Below are positions 20,438 to 28,556 of a stretch of DNA of 64,000 nt, piece after piece (position 1 is the stretch's first letter; every line of letters begins with the position of its first letter). Location of the stretch: NCBI GenBank assembly GCA_964498075.1, contig CAZCGA010000014.1, forward strand, positions 12,000 through 75,999. Reading direction: 5' to 3'. The position numbers and the translations under genes were made by a program. The notes under the pieces are model-generated. The model was not told where the DNA came from. It saw nothing but the letters and a program-made list of their open reading frames with translations, and ran no database searches. The DNA comes from CAZCGA01 sp964498075 (GTDB lineage: Bacteria; Desulfobacterota; Binatia; HRBIN30).

Positions 20438-20620
20438 GCACGGGCCGCGCAGCGGCCGCTTACGACTACTCGGAGCGCTCGTTCCGACTTCGAGCGGCGG
20501 AGAAACAGGGAAGCGACTGAGTACTCGCCGCACTACGGCACCGCGCGACGAGCTGAGCCGTAGTAGACCTCTTCGCTGGGTGGGAAAATCCGGCATGGTC
20601 TTGGCGTGTCGATGCTGGCG

Positions 20621-20650
20621 TTGACCCACACCGCGTCGGTGTACTACCTT
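20621..20650 (+). promoter_or_regulatory. Putative vapBC promoter with palindromic operator
   Basis: TTGACC (20621-20626) and TACCTT (20645-20650), 18 bases apart, bracket the perfect inverted repeat ACACCG-CGT-CGGTGT (20628-20642). The ATG of the antitoxin follows at 20657. A palindrome sitting between the -35 and -10 elements is the usual design for autoregulation by a VapBC complex. Confidence 0.45.
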
Positions 20651-20656
20651 TTGCAC

Positions 20657-20857
20657 ATGGCGCGGCTCGTTCGAAAGAGTGTCCTTGTCGATCCCACCGC
20701 ACTGCGGCGTGCGCAGAGGATTCTGCGCACACCCACGGAGTCCGAGACGATTCGTGAAGCCCTCGATATCGTCGCGTTTCGTCGTCGCGTGATGAAGGAA
20801 TATGACCGCGTTGCGGGCAAGGCTCCTGACTTTCCCGACCCGTGGACCAACGCGTGA
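20657..20857 (+). CDS. vapB: VapB-type antitoxin (ribbon-helix-helix)
   Basis: A protein of 66 residues. The N-terminal strand RLVRKSVLVDPTALRRAQ and helix SETIREALDIVAFRRR fit a short ribbon-helix-helix DNA-binding antitoxin; the C-terminal DFPDPW tail would occupy the toxin active site. It precedes and overlaps the PIN toxin gene. The operator-like palindrome upstream supports autoregulation. The same architecture is repeated on the minus strand at 21400. Confidence 0.75.
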   Translation: MARLVRKSVLVDPTALRRAQRILRTPTESETIREALDIVAFRRRVMKEYDRVAGKAPDFPDPWTNA

Positions 20858-21288
20858 CGGCGCCCCTGGTTGTCGACACCAGCGTCTATCTCAGCGTTCT
20901 GCGTGATCAACACTTCGCACACGGCTTCCGCGAACGATACGCGCGCGAGATTCCGCGGACCTTCTTCAGCTCTGTCGTCGTCCAGGAGCTGCTCGCTGGC
21001 GCCCGGACGCTTCAGCACCGCCGCCAAGCGGCTGCGCTGTACGAGCCGTTTGAGCGAGTCGGACGAATTGTCTCACCGACTCACGCGGTATGGAAGGATG
21101 CCGGGCGCGTGATCGCGGCGTTGGCCCTCCAGCACCCAGACCTTCGAAGCCGTCTAGGTCAGGGTTTTCTAAACGACATCTTGATCGGGTTGAGTGCGCG
21201 CTCGATCGGAGCTGCGGTCCTGACGCGCAACGCCGAGGACTTTCTCCTGATTCGAAGCATGCGGAGCATGACGCTTGAGTTCGTGTGA
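20854..21288 (+). CDS. vapC: VapC-type PIN-domain toxin (ribonuclease)
   Basis: A PIN-domain protein of 144 residues with the four acidic positions: D in VVDTSVY, E in VVVQELLAG, D in LNDILIG, and D in LTRNAEDF. VapC toxins cleave tRNA or rRNA in a metal-dependent way and are held inactive by VapB. I prefer the GTG at 20854, which overlaps the antitoxin stop (GTGA); a GTG at 20842 would add four residues. Confidence 0.8.
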   Translation: MTAPLVVDTSVYLSVLRDQHFAHGFRERYAREIPRTFFSSVVVQELLAGARTLQHRRQAAALYEPFERVGRIVSPTHAVWKDAGRVIAALALQHPDLRSRLGQGFLNDILIGLSARSIGAAVLTRNAEDFLLIRSMRSMTLEFV

Positions 21289-21299
21289 TCGGGCGGCGC

Positions 21300-21406
21300 G
21301 AGGCTCTTGGCGCAGCGCCGGACCGGCGCAATGCCGCCGGCTGAGCGGGTCGTGAATGCGATGATTTGCCTGCAAACGGACGTGTCGAGAACAGCCAGAT
21401 CAACTG
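21300..21406 (-). pseudogene. Truncated PIN-domain toxin remnant
   Basis: Directly after the stop of the minus-strand antitoxin at 21400, a different frame reads VDLAVLDTSVCRQIIAF, which matches the start of a PIN domain (hydrophobic strand then D-T-S). The frame then loses resemblance and runs into the 3' end of the convergent vapC. Only the first acidic residue of the active site survives, so the toxin appears to be lost. Confidence 0.35.
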
Positions 21407-21591
21407 TCCTTGAAGGCATCCAGTCCGCCGACCCCGCTGTACTTCCGCACAACTGCTTCGTGGGCTGCCTTCTCCGCGACGAAATCGACAGCCGCCCTCA
21501 CGGTGTCGCTGGGCCTGCGGGTCTTCAGGTATCGACCCACCAGCTTGAGACGCCGCTCCTCCAGACGCGCTGTCACACTCCGCTTGCGCAT
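21400..21591 (-). CDS. Orphan VapB-type antitoxin
   Basis: A 63-residue protein, start supported by GAGG upstream. The N-terminal strand KRSVTARLEERRLKLVGRYL and helix SDTVRAAVDFVAEKAA resemble a ribbon-helix-helix antitoxin; the tail is short and ends GGLDAFKDS. Its toxin partner is only a fragment (21300-21406). An antitoxin without a toxin could be a decaying system or an anti-addiction remnant; it is convergent with the intact VapBC pair. Confidence 0.65.
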   Translation of the reverse strand: MRKRSVTARLEERRLKLVGRYLKTRRPSDTVRAAVDFVAEKAAHEAVVRKYSGVGGLDAFKDS

Positions 21592-21700
21592 ACATACCTC
21601 GCTTCCCAGCGGCCGTAGCGTACCACGCGACGCGCATGTCTGCCCAACCGAAACCGCCTTGGAGTGCTGTCGCAGGACGGAACCACCGGCAGCCGTAGCC

Positions 21701-22681
21701 CTACAGCCGCAGCGCGTAGTACGCGGCACCGATGAGCGGGGCGCGCGGGTTCAGGGCGACGCTGACCCGGAAGCTCTTTGCCAAGTCGGAGAAGCGACCC
21801 TTGTCGGCGAAGCCACGCATGAAGCTGCCCGTCTGCAGCGCCGGGAGCATCTTCGGCGCAATGCCACCGCCGAGGAAGACGCCACCAACGGCGACGCACT
21901 TGAGCGCGAGGTTGCTCGCCTCGGCGCCGTAGATCTCCGCGAACAGGTCGACCGCCGCCGTGCATAACGGATCTTCGCGCGCGACTCCGAGCTGAGACAC
22001 GATTGCACTCGGGTCACTCCGCTTGAGCTTCTCGGTGAGCCACGGCGGCTCGGGCGCGAAGCCGGTGTCGCGCAGGAAGCTGTAGATGTTGTAGAAGCCG
22101 GGACCCGACAGCAGCCGCTCGTAGCTGACGTGGCCGAACTTGGCGCGCAGATAGCGCAGCAGCTCGATCTCCTGATCCGTCCGCGGCGCGAAGTCCCCAT
22201 GCCCACCTTCCGACGCGACCGGATGATACTGGGTGCCGTCCCAGAACAGCATCGCTTCGCCGAGACCGGTCCCCGCCGCAATCACTGCCGCGTTGCCCTT
22301 CCGCTTCGGCTCGGCGCCCGGATTCAACACCGCCAGCTCGTCGGGCTGCAGGTGCAGCATGCCGTACGCCGCAGCCTCCAGGTCGTTGAGCAGCTTGACG
22401 CACGGCGCCTTGATGTATGCCGCCAGCGCCTTCTCCTCCAGCACCCACGGCAAGTTGGTCGTCTGGCAGCGGCCGTCAATGATGGCGCCGGCTACACCGA
22501 AGCAGCCGGCATGCAACGACGCCGGCCGCTCCTCCTGCAAGAACGTCTCGAGGATGCCTTCGAACGTCGGGTGCTCGCGGCTCGGGTAGGTGACGTCGCG
22601 CACCAGCCGCAGCGCGTCACCCGCCGGCTCGAAGAGTGCCAGCACCGTTTTGGTGCCACCAATGTCGCCGGCCAGGATCAT
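21701..22681 (-). CDS. glk: Glucokinase
   Basis: A protein of 326 residues of the bacterial (E. coli Glk-type) glucokinase family, which phosphorylates glucose with ATP. The ATP loop is GDIGGTKT at the N-terminus; the catalytic base lies in LLNDLEAAAYG; the substrate segment is EGGHGDFAP; and the C-terminal GGVFLGGGIAPKM is family-typical. The start codon overlaps the rpe stop (ATGA), so it is the last gene of the pentose-phosphate operon, feeding glucose into it. Confidence 0.92.
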   Translation of the reverse strand: MILAGDIGGTKTVLALFEPAGDALRLVRDVTYPSREHPTFEGILETFLQEERPASLHAGCFGVAGAIIDGRCQTTNLPWVLEEKALAAYIKAPCVKLLNDLEAAAYGMLHLQPDELAVLNPGAEPKRKGNAAVIAAGTGLGEAMLFWDGTQYHPVASEGGHGDFAPRTDQEIELLRYLRAKFGHVSYERLLSGPGFYNIYSFLRDTGFAPEPPWLTEKLKRSDPSAIVSQLGVAREDPLCTAAVDLFAEIYGAEASNLALKCVAVGGVFLGGGIAPKMLPALQTGSFMRGFADKGRFSDLAKSFRVSVALNPRAPLIGAAYYALRL

Positions 22682-23358
22682 CGCAGCCCGGCCTCGGCGC
22701 TGGCGCGCAAGTGTTGCATCGCGGCAGCGACACCTTCTTTCGCGTCGAAGATCGCTGAGCCCGCAACCAGCACCCGCGCACCGGCTTTCACAACGAGCGG
22801 CGCCGTGTGCGCATCCACCCCACCATCGACCTCCAGATCGCAAATCGGGTTCACCCGATCGATCATCTCCCGCACCTTACGGATCTTCGGCAGCACGCTG
22901 CGAATGAAGCTCTGACCACCGAACCCCGGGTTGACGCTCATGATCAACACCAAGACGACATCCGGCAGAATCTCCTCCAGCACCGCGGCCGGAGTCGCCG
23001 GGTTGATGACCACGCCGGCACGCTTGCCGTGCGCTTTGATCTTCTGGATCGTGCGGTGCAGGTTCGCCGCGCCCTCTTGATGGACGGTGATGGCATCGGC
23101 CCCGGCTTCGACGAAGGCGTCGATGTACCGATCCGGCTCTTCGATCATCAAGTGCGCTTCCAGCATGAGCTTGGTGACCAGCCTTAGCGATTTCACCACC
23201 ACCGGGCCGATGCTGATGTTGGGGACGAAGTGGCCGTCCATCACATCGACGTGAATCCGATCCGCTCCCGCTCGGTCCGCCTCGCGCACGTGCTCTCCGA
23301 GACGGGCGAAATCCGCCGAGAGAATCGACGGGGCGAGCTTGATGGTGTTGTCCGCCAT
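22678..23358 (-). CDS. rpe: Ribulose-phosphate 3-epimerase
   Basis: A 226-residue TIM-barrel enzyme interconverting ribulose 5-phosphate and xylulose 5-phosphate. Signature segments are PSILSADFARL, HVDVMDGHFVPN (metal-binding His and Asp), MSVNPGFGGQSF and DGGVDAHT. Length and motifs are standard. It overlaps glk by ATGA and follows pgl after a 33-base gap. Confidence 0.95.
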   Translation of the reverse strand: MADNTIKLAPSILSADFARLGEHVREADRAGADRIHVDVMDGHFVPNISIGPVVVKSLRLVTKLMLEAHLMIEEPDRYIDAFVEAGADAITVHQEGAANLHRTIQKIKAHGKRAGVVINPATPAAVLEEILPDVVLVLIMSVNPGFGGQSFIRSVLPKIRKVREMIDRVNPICDLEVDGGVDAHTAPLVVKAGARVLVAGSAIFDAKEGVAAAMQHLRASAEAGLR

Positions 23359-23391
23359 GGCTGTGCTCAGCGGGTGACCCCGCGTCGCTCT

Positions 23392-24141
23392 CTACTTCCG
23401 CGACAGCTTGCTCGCCGCAGCTCGGTCGACCAGCCAGAGCAGACCGCCGGCCTCCGGATGAATGCGCTGCGACGGCAAGCGATCTGAGTCCGGTGGCCCT
23501 TCGACGACTTCGGCGAGCGGCACCGCCTTGTCCTGTCCCGCCACCAGGAACATCACGCAGGCCGCGCGGTTGACGATGGTCGGCGTGAGTGTGAGGCGAT
23601 GCGCCGACAGCTTGGGCACAAAGTTCGGCACCACCCAGCGCGTCGTCTCCTTCAATGCCTCGGTGTGCGGGAACAAGGAGAGCGTATGGCCGTCCGGCCC
23701 CATGCCGGCCAGAACCAGGTCCAATGACGGTGGCGCGCCGCTGCTGGCGACGCCGAAGACGCGGGCGATCTCATTCTGATAGTCGCGCGCCGCCGCCTCG
23801 CGGTCCTCGCGCTCCGCCGTCATCCGATGGATCTGCGCGTCGGGAATGTGGAGCGACTGCAGCATGGCCTGACGTGCCATGCCGAAGTTCGAGTCCTTGT
23901 GGTCGGGCGGAACGGCGCGTTCGTCGCCCCAGAAAAACTCGACCTTCGTCCAGTCGAGCTGATCGCGAAACGGCGCGCCGGCGAGCAGCTCGAACAGGCG
24001 GCGCGGGGTCGAGCCGCCGGAAAGCGCGACGCTGAAGCGACCACGTGCGCGGATGGATTCCTGCCCGATGCGAACGAACTCCGCCGCCGCCGTGTGGCAG
24101 ACCTCCTCGGCGTCTGCGAGCCTGCGAATCGTCGCTGCCAT
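23392..24141 (-). CDS. pgl: 6-phosphogluconolactonase
   Basis: A protein of 249 residues of the DevB/Pgl type, hydrolysing 6-phosphogluconolactone in the oxidative pentose-phosphate pathway. Motifs SGGSTPRRLFELL, FFWGDERAVPPD and GMGPDGHTLSLFP are present. It starts 9 bases after opcA and has only a weak ribosome-binding site (GAGAAC), suggesting coupling to the upstream gene. Confidence 0.92.
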   Translation of the reverse strand: MAATIRRLADAEEVCHTAAAEFVRIGQESIRARGRFSVALSGGSTPRRLFELLAGAPFRDQLDWTKVEFFWGDERAVPPDHKDSNFGMARQAMLQSLHIPDAQIHRMTAEREDREAAARDYQNEIARVFGVASSGAPPSLDLVLAGMGPDGHTLSLFPHTEALKETTRWVVPNFVPKLSAHRLTLTPTIVNRAACVMFLVAGQDKAVPLAEVVEGPPDSDRLPSQRIHPEAGGLLWLVDRAAASKLSRK

Positions 24142-24150
24142 GGCCCGTTC

Positions 24151-25272
24151 TCAGAGCAACGCCTTCGCCATCGTGCGTGCCACTTGCAGCGTATCCGCAA
24201 ACAGCCTGTCCCGGCCCAGATCCGGCAGCTGGCGCGCCACCAACATGGCTCGCGGCTGCACCGGGGACGCCAGCACTCGCGCGGCGCCGGCGGTCCCTTC
24301 GTTGTTGACGGCGAGCCGGCCGGCGCCGACTACGCCGATCGACAGCGTCGACGATCGGCCGCTCGTCTTCCAGGTGATCGAGGTCTTGTGCACCTCGGAC
24401 TCACCCTCGCCGAGCCGTCGGACCGTGGCCCGGAGCGGCCCATGATCCGACTGGAAGGCCCAGGTGACCTCGACACCGGGTGCGACCTTGCCACCGACCG
24501 AGCGCCATCCGAGGCGGCAGGCCAGCCACCCGATGAGCAGCCACGCTTGCGGCAGGGCGTGCGGGCCATGATCGACCACCACGTCGCTGATCGATTGGAG
24601 CGCGCCGGGTGCCACCGCCGGATCCAGCGCCTGCCCGATCAGGCGGCGCCACGGCTTGAGGCGGCGCCAGGCGATGTCGGAGACCACCTGCCCCGCACGC
24701 ACCTGAGCCGCCCAGTCCGCGATCGACACCACGCCGCGTGCGGCATCGGGCCATCCGACGCTGTCGTAGATGACGTGATCCGCCATTGCCGCGAGCTCAG
24801 GGAACAGCTCACTATCGAGCGACGGTGTTTGTGCCGAGGCCCACCATAACGCCGTCGGCAGATCACCGATCAACAGTGGGCGCGCCACCGACGGCAGCCG
24901 GCGCGCACCGCTGCCGCTGGTGGTCACCGTGACGTGCTCGGAGCAAATCTGCTTGCCGCTGCCGGCGACGTGACACTGCGCGGCAACATAGGCCTCGACG
25001 TCCGACGACTTGTCCCCCCCCTCGGCGATCAGCAGAACGACCCGCGACGGATGCTGCTGCACGATATCGGCAACCTCGGCCGATACGACGTCGGCTTGCT
25101 GGCGCTCGGAGCAGAAGATGATGAGGTTGGACATGCAGGCGCGGGTCATCGACTCCGCACCCTCGGCTCCCGCGCCCGACTGATTCCAGAGCTGCGTCAG
25201 CTCGCGGTCGATCGCGCCGATGTCGACCGCTGTGGGAGCCCTCGGTGAGGCCGCTTGCGCTCCCGGGCTCAT
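24151..25272 (-). CDS. opcA: Glucose-6-phosphate dehydrogenase assembly/activator protein OpcA
   Basis: A 373-residue OpcA-family protein that in cyanobacteria and actinobacteria promotes the assembly and redox activation of G6PDH. Recognisable parts are RACMSNLIIFC, then PSRVVLLIAEGG, HVAGSGKQICSEHVTV and the central PLLIGDLPTALWWAS. Its ATG overlaps the zwf stop (ATGA), the expected partner arrangement. Some residues of the N-terminus are poorly conserved, and a longer start at 25332 lies inside zwf and is rejected. Confidence 0.9.
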   Translation of the reverse strand: MSPGAQAASPRAPTAVDIGAIDRELTQLWNQSGAGAEGAESMTRACMSNLIIFCSERQQADVVSAEVADIVQQHPSRVVLLIAEGGDKSSDVEAYVAAQCHVAGSGKQICSEHVTVTTSGSGARRLPSVARPLLIGDLPTALWWASAQTPSLDSELFPELAAMADHVIYDSVGWPDAARGVVSIADWAAQVRAGQVVSDIAWRRLKPWRRLIGQALDPAVAPGALQSISDVVVDHGPHALPQAWLLIGWLACRLGWRSVGGKVAPGVEVTWAFQSDHGPLRATVRRLGEGESEVHKTSITWKTSGRSSTLSIGVVGAGRLAVNNEGTAGAARVLASPVQPRAMLVARQLPDLGRDRLFADTLQVARTMAKALL

Positions 25273-26816
25273 AACGTCCTCCAGGTGCGGCCTTCCGATT
25301 GAACGAGGCGCTCCGCCTCGACAGGTCCCCACGTGCCGGCCGGGTATTCAGGAAGCCACCGCAGGCCGCTCTGCTTCCACCCATCGAGGATGTTCTGCAC
25401 CCAGGTCCACGAGGCCTCGACCGCGTCGCGGCGCATGAACAAGGTGGCATCGCCGGCCATGACGTCGAGCATGAGCCGCTCGTACGCCTCGGGCGCTTGC
25501 TCGCCAAAGGTTGAGCCGTAACGGAAGTCCATCTTCACCGGATAGATCTTCACCTTGGGTCCCGGCAGCTTGGTGGCGATGCGCAGCGACAAGCCCTCGT
25601 CCGGCTGGATGCGCAGTGCCAACACGTTCGGGTCGATCGGCGACTCGGTGTTGGCGTTGAACAAGATCGAGGGCACGTCTTTGAACTGCACGGCGATCTC
25701 GCTGGCACGCTTGGGCATGCGCTTAGCGGTGCGGATGTAGAACGGCACGCCGGCCCAGCGCCAGTTGTCGATGTAGATCTTGAGCGCAACGAAGGTGTCG
25801 GTGATCGAATCGGCCTTGACGCCCTGCTCTTGCCGGTAGCCGGGGACCGCGGCACCGTGATGGTAGCCGGCGGCGTATTGGGCGCGGACCACGAACTTGT
25901 CGACGTCCCGCTGTGGAATCGGTCGCAGGCAGTTGAGCACGTTGAGCTTGTGGTCGCGGATGACGTTGGCGGTCATCGCCCAGGGTGGCTCCATCGCCGT
26001 CAGGCAGAGCACCTGCAGGATGTGGTTCTGCACCATGTCGCGTAACGTGCCGGCTTCCTCGTAGTAGCCGGCACGCGTGCCGACCCCTTCCTCCTCCGCC
26101 ACGGTGATCTGGACGTGGTCGATGTACTTCTGATTCCACAGCGGCTCGAAGATCGAGTTGCCGAAGCGCATGACCAAGATGTTCTGCACGGTCTCCTTGC
26201 CCAGGTAGTGGTCGATCCGGTAGATCTGCGTCTCTTCAAACACCCCGCACAGGGTGACGTTGACCGAGCGGGCGCTCTCCAGATCGTGTCCGACGGGCTT
26301 CTCGACGATGATGCGCGAGAACGGTCCGCCCTTCGCCTCGGTCGCCGACACCAGGCCGGCGCCCTTGAGGTGTTCGGCGCAGAGCGCGATCGCGCTCGGG
26401 GGGATCGACAGGTAAAAGATGTGGTTGCCCGGGATGCCGCCGGCCGGATCGATCTCGTCCAGACGGCGTTTCAGCGTGGCGTAGCCCTTGGGATCGTCGA
26501 ACGCGCCGCGCGCATAGAATACCGAGCGCTCGAAGTCCGTCCAAATCGCCGGATCGACTGGCCGGCGCGAGTACTTCTCAATGCTCTCGCGTGCCAGCTT
26601 GCGATAGCTCTCGTCGGTGTGATCCGTCCGCGCAAAGCCGACGACGGCGAAATTGGAGGGCAGGATACCGTCGAGTCGCAGGTTGTAGAGGGCCGGCAGC
26701 AGCTTCCGCCGCGCCAGATCACCCGCTCCCCCGAAGATCACCAGCGAGCAGGGTTGCGGAATCAACGTTGTGGACAATCCAATGGTGAGCGGATTGTGTG
26801 AGGCCGTTTCAGGCAT
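25269..26816 (-). CDS. zwf: Glucose-6-phosphate 1-dehydrogenase
   Basis: A protein of 515 residues, standard length. The nucleotide fold begins LVIFGGAGDLARRKLLPALYNL; the active-site segment is RIDHYLGKETVQN with the catalytic His/Asp/Lys set. It oxidises glucose 6-phosphate to the lactone and reduces NADP. GAGGTGA lies before the ATG. Immediately followed by its partner opcA. Confidence 0.96.
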   Translation of the reverse strand: MPETASHNPLTIGLSTTLIPQPCSLVIFGGAGDLARRKLLPALYNLRLDGILPSNFAVVGFARTDHTDESYRKLARESIEKYSRRPVDPAIWTDFERSVFYARGAFDDPKGYATLKRRLDEIDPAGGIPGNHIFYLSIPPSAIALCAEHLKGAGLVSATEAKGGPFSRIIVEKPVGHDLESARSVNVTLCGVFEETQIYRIDHYLGKETVQNILVMRFGNSIFEPLWNQKYIDHVQITVAEEEGVGTRAGYYEEAGTLRDMVQNHILQVLCLTAMEPPWAMTANVIRDHKLNVLNCLRPIPQRDVDKFVVRAQYAAGYHHGAAVPGYRQEQGVKADSITDTFVALKIYIDNWRWAGVPFYIRTAKRMPKRASEIAVQFKDVPSILFNANTESPIDPNVLALRIQPDEGLSLRIATKLPGPKVKIYPVKMDFRYGSTFGEQAPEAYERLMLDVMAGDATLFMRRDAVEASWTWVQNILDGWKQSGLRWLPEYPAGTWGPVEAERLVQSEGRTWRTL

Positions 26817-26845
26817 GGGTCACCTCGATGGATCGCAGATGCGGA

Positions 26846-27829
26846 TCACCCGCCCGTCGGGCGCTCGACGTGCCCGCCGAACTTGTTGCGCATCGCCGAG
26901 AGCACCTTCTCGGCAAAGGTGTGTTCCTGACGGGAGCGGAAGCGGGTATACAGCGACGCCGACAGGACCTCGGCGGGAATCCCTTCTTCCACGGCCGCCA
27001 TGATGGTCCAGCGCCCCTCTCCGGAGTCTTGCACGAACCCGGAGTAGTTATTCAGCGATGGATTTTCCGCCAAGGCCATCGCCGTCAGATCGAGCAACCA
27101 CGAGCCGACGACGCTGCCGCGCCGCCACAGCTCGGCGATGTCGGGCAGATTCATCTCATAGCGCATGTCTTCCGGGAGCTCCTTGGAGTTCGCACCGCGG
27201 ATGACATCGAGGCCTTCGGCGTAGGCTTGCATCAAGCCGTACTCGATGCCGTTGTGCACCATCTTGACGAAGTGTCCCGCACCCGACGGGCCGCAGTGCA
27301 GATAGCCGTCCTCGGCGGTGCTCTTCACCTTTTCGCGCCCCTTTGACGGCGGCGTATCTCCCTGTCCGGGTGCCAGGGTCTTGAAGATCGGGCCGAGGCG
27401 CTCGACGGTGTCCTTGGGGCCACCAATCATCAGACAGTAGCCGCGCTCGATTCCCCAGATACCGCCACTGGTGCCGACGTCGACGTAATTGATGCCTTTC
27501 GCCTTGAGCACCTTCGCGCGGCGCACGTCGTCCTTGAAGTACGAGTTGCCGCCGTCGATGATGGTGTCGCCGGACGACATCCGCTCGGCGAGCCCGTTGA
27601 CGGTCTCTTCGGTCGCGCCGCCGGCGGGTACCATCACCCAGGCCACTTTTGGCTTGCTCAACTTGCTGACGAAGTCGTCCAGCGAGCTCGCGCCCGTAGC
27701 GCCCTGCGCAGCCAGCTCGTCGACGCTCTGACGCGAGCGCGCATACACGACGCATTGGTGCCCGTTCTTCATCAGCCGCCGCACCATGTTGCCGCCCATG
27801 CGCCCGAGTCCAACCATACCGATTTGCAT
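26846..27829 (-). CDS. gnd: 6-phosphogluconate dehydrogenase, decarboxylating (short form)
   Basis: A protein of 327 residues, closer to the short GndA/YqeC-type enzyme than to the 470-residue classical one. Rossmann motif MVGLGRMGGNMVRRL, IDGGNSYFKDD, and the catalytic segment GAGHFVKMVHNGIEYG are all present. It converts 6-phosphogluconate to ribulose 5-phosphate. Strong GGAGGAGG site. Cofactor preference (NAD or NADP) cannot be decided here. Confidence 0.93.
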   Translation of the reverse strand: MQIGMVGLGRMGGNMVRRLMKNGHQCVVYARSRQSVDELAAQGATGASSLDDFVSKLSKPKVAWVMVPAGGATEETVNGLAERMSSGDTIIDGGNSYFKDDVRRAKVLKAKGINYVDVGTSGGIWGIERGYCLMIGGPKDTVERLGPIFKTLAPGQGDTPPSKGREKVKSTAEDGYLHCGPSGAGHFVKMVHNGIEYGLMQAYAEGLDVIRGANSKELPEDMRYEMNLPDIAELWRRGSVVGSWLLDLTAMALAENPSLNNYSGFVQDSGEGRWTIMAAVEEGIPAEVLSASLYTRFRSRQEHTFAEKVLSAMRNKFGGHVERPTGG

Positions 27830-27856
27830 GTTTCCTCCTCCTATTCTCCTAGAGCG

Positions 27857-28516
27857 TCAGCGCTTCCGCTGGCGCATCTGAACCGTATTGTTCTCGTCGA
27901 TCAGTACCGTATCGGCCATGCCGATGAACAGCCCGGTCCCGACCACTCCGGGGATCGAGAGGATGCGCTGCTCGAGCTCCTGCGGATGGGTGATGGTCGA
28001 CACCTTGCAATCGAGAATGTGATTGCCGTTGTCGGTGACGAAGACGCCGCCGTCCTGCAGGCGCGGTATCGGTTCGCACCCAATCTCCAGGAGGCGCCGG
28101 CGGCACAGGTCCATGCCGAACGGGACAACCTCGACCGGCAGCTTGCCGCGGGTTCCGAGCGCCGATACCAGCTTCTCGGAACCGACCAGCACGACGAACT
28201 TCTTCGCGGCCGCGGCGACGATCTTCTCACGCACCAGGGCGCCTCCGTATCCTTTTATAAGGTCGAGCTGCGGATCGACCTCGTCTGCCCCGTCGATGGC
28301 GATGTCGAGCGTCACGTTGTCCAAGGTCGTCAAGGCAATACCCAGTTGGCGCGCCAGGGCTGCGGTCGCCTCAGAGGTTGGCACGCCTTTGACGCGCAGG
28401 CCGGCCTTGACCCGCGCGCCGAGGGAATGGATGAACGCGGTGGCGGCACGTCCCGAGCCGAGCCCCACCAGGTCACCGTCTTTGACGAACTCGAGGGCGC
28501 GCTCCGCAGCGGTCAT
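27857..28516 (-). CDS. rpiA: Ribose-5-phosphate isomerase A
   Basis: A protein of 219 residues of the RpiA family. The phosphate-binding loop GLGSGRAATAFI, the catalytic segment IDGADEVDPQLDLIKGYGGALVREK (quoted in two parts: IDGADEVDPQ and GYGGALVREK) and the C-terminal GVVGTGLFIG are standard. GAGGAG lies 2 bases before the ATG region. It sits between tkt and gnd in the operon. Confidence 0.95.
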   Translation of the reverse strand: MTAAERALEFVKDGDLVGLGSGRAATAFIHSLGARVKAGLRVKGVPTSEATAALARQLGIALTTLDNVTLDIAIDGADEVDPQLDLIKGYGGALVREKIVAAAAKKFVVLVGSEKLVSALGTRGKLPVEVVPFGMDLCRRRLLEIGCEPIPRLQDGGVFVTDNGNHILDCKVSTITHPQELEQRILSIPGVVGTGLFIGMADTVLIDENNTVQMRQRKR

Positions 28517-28556
28517 GGCTCCTCAAATCGTCCGGGGATGGCGCGCGTAGCCGACT

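Noticed and set aside
20443..20457. Terminator after the VOC gene (GGCCGC-GCA-GCGGCC)
   Set aside because: The 6-bp stem has no following T-tract, and such GC palindromes are expected by chance in this composition.
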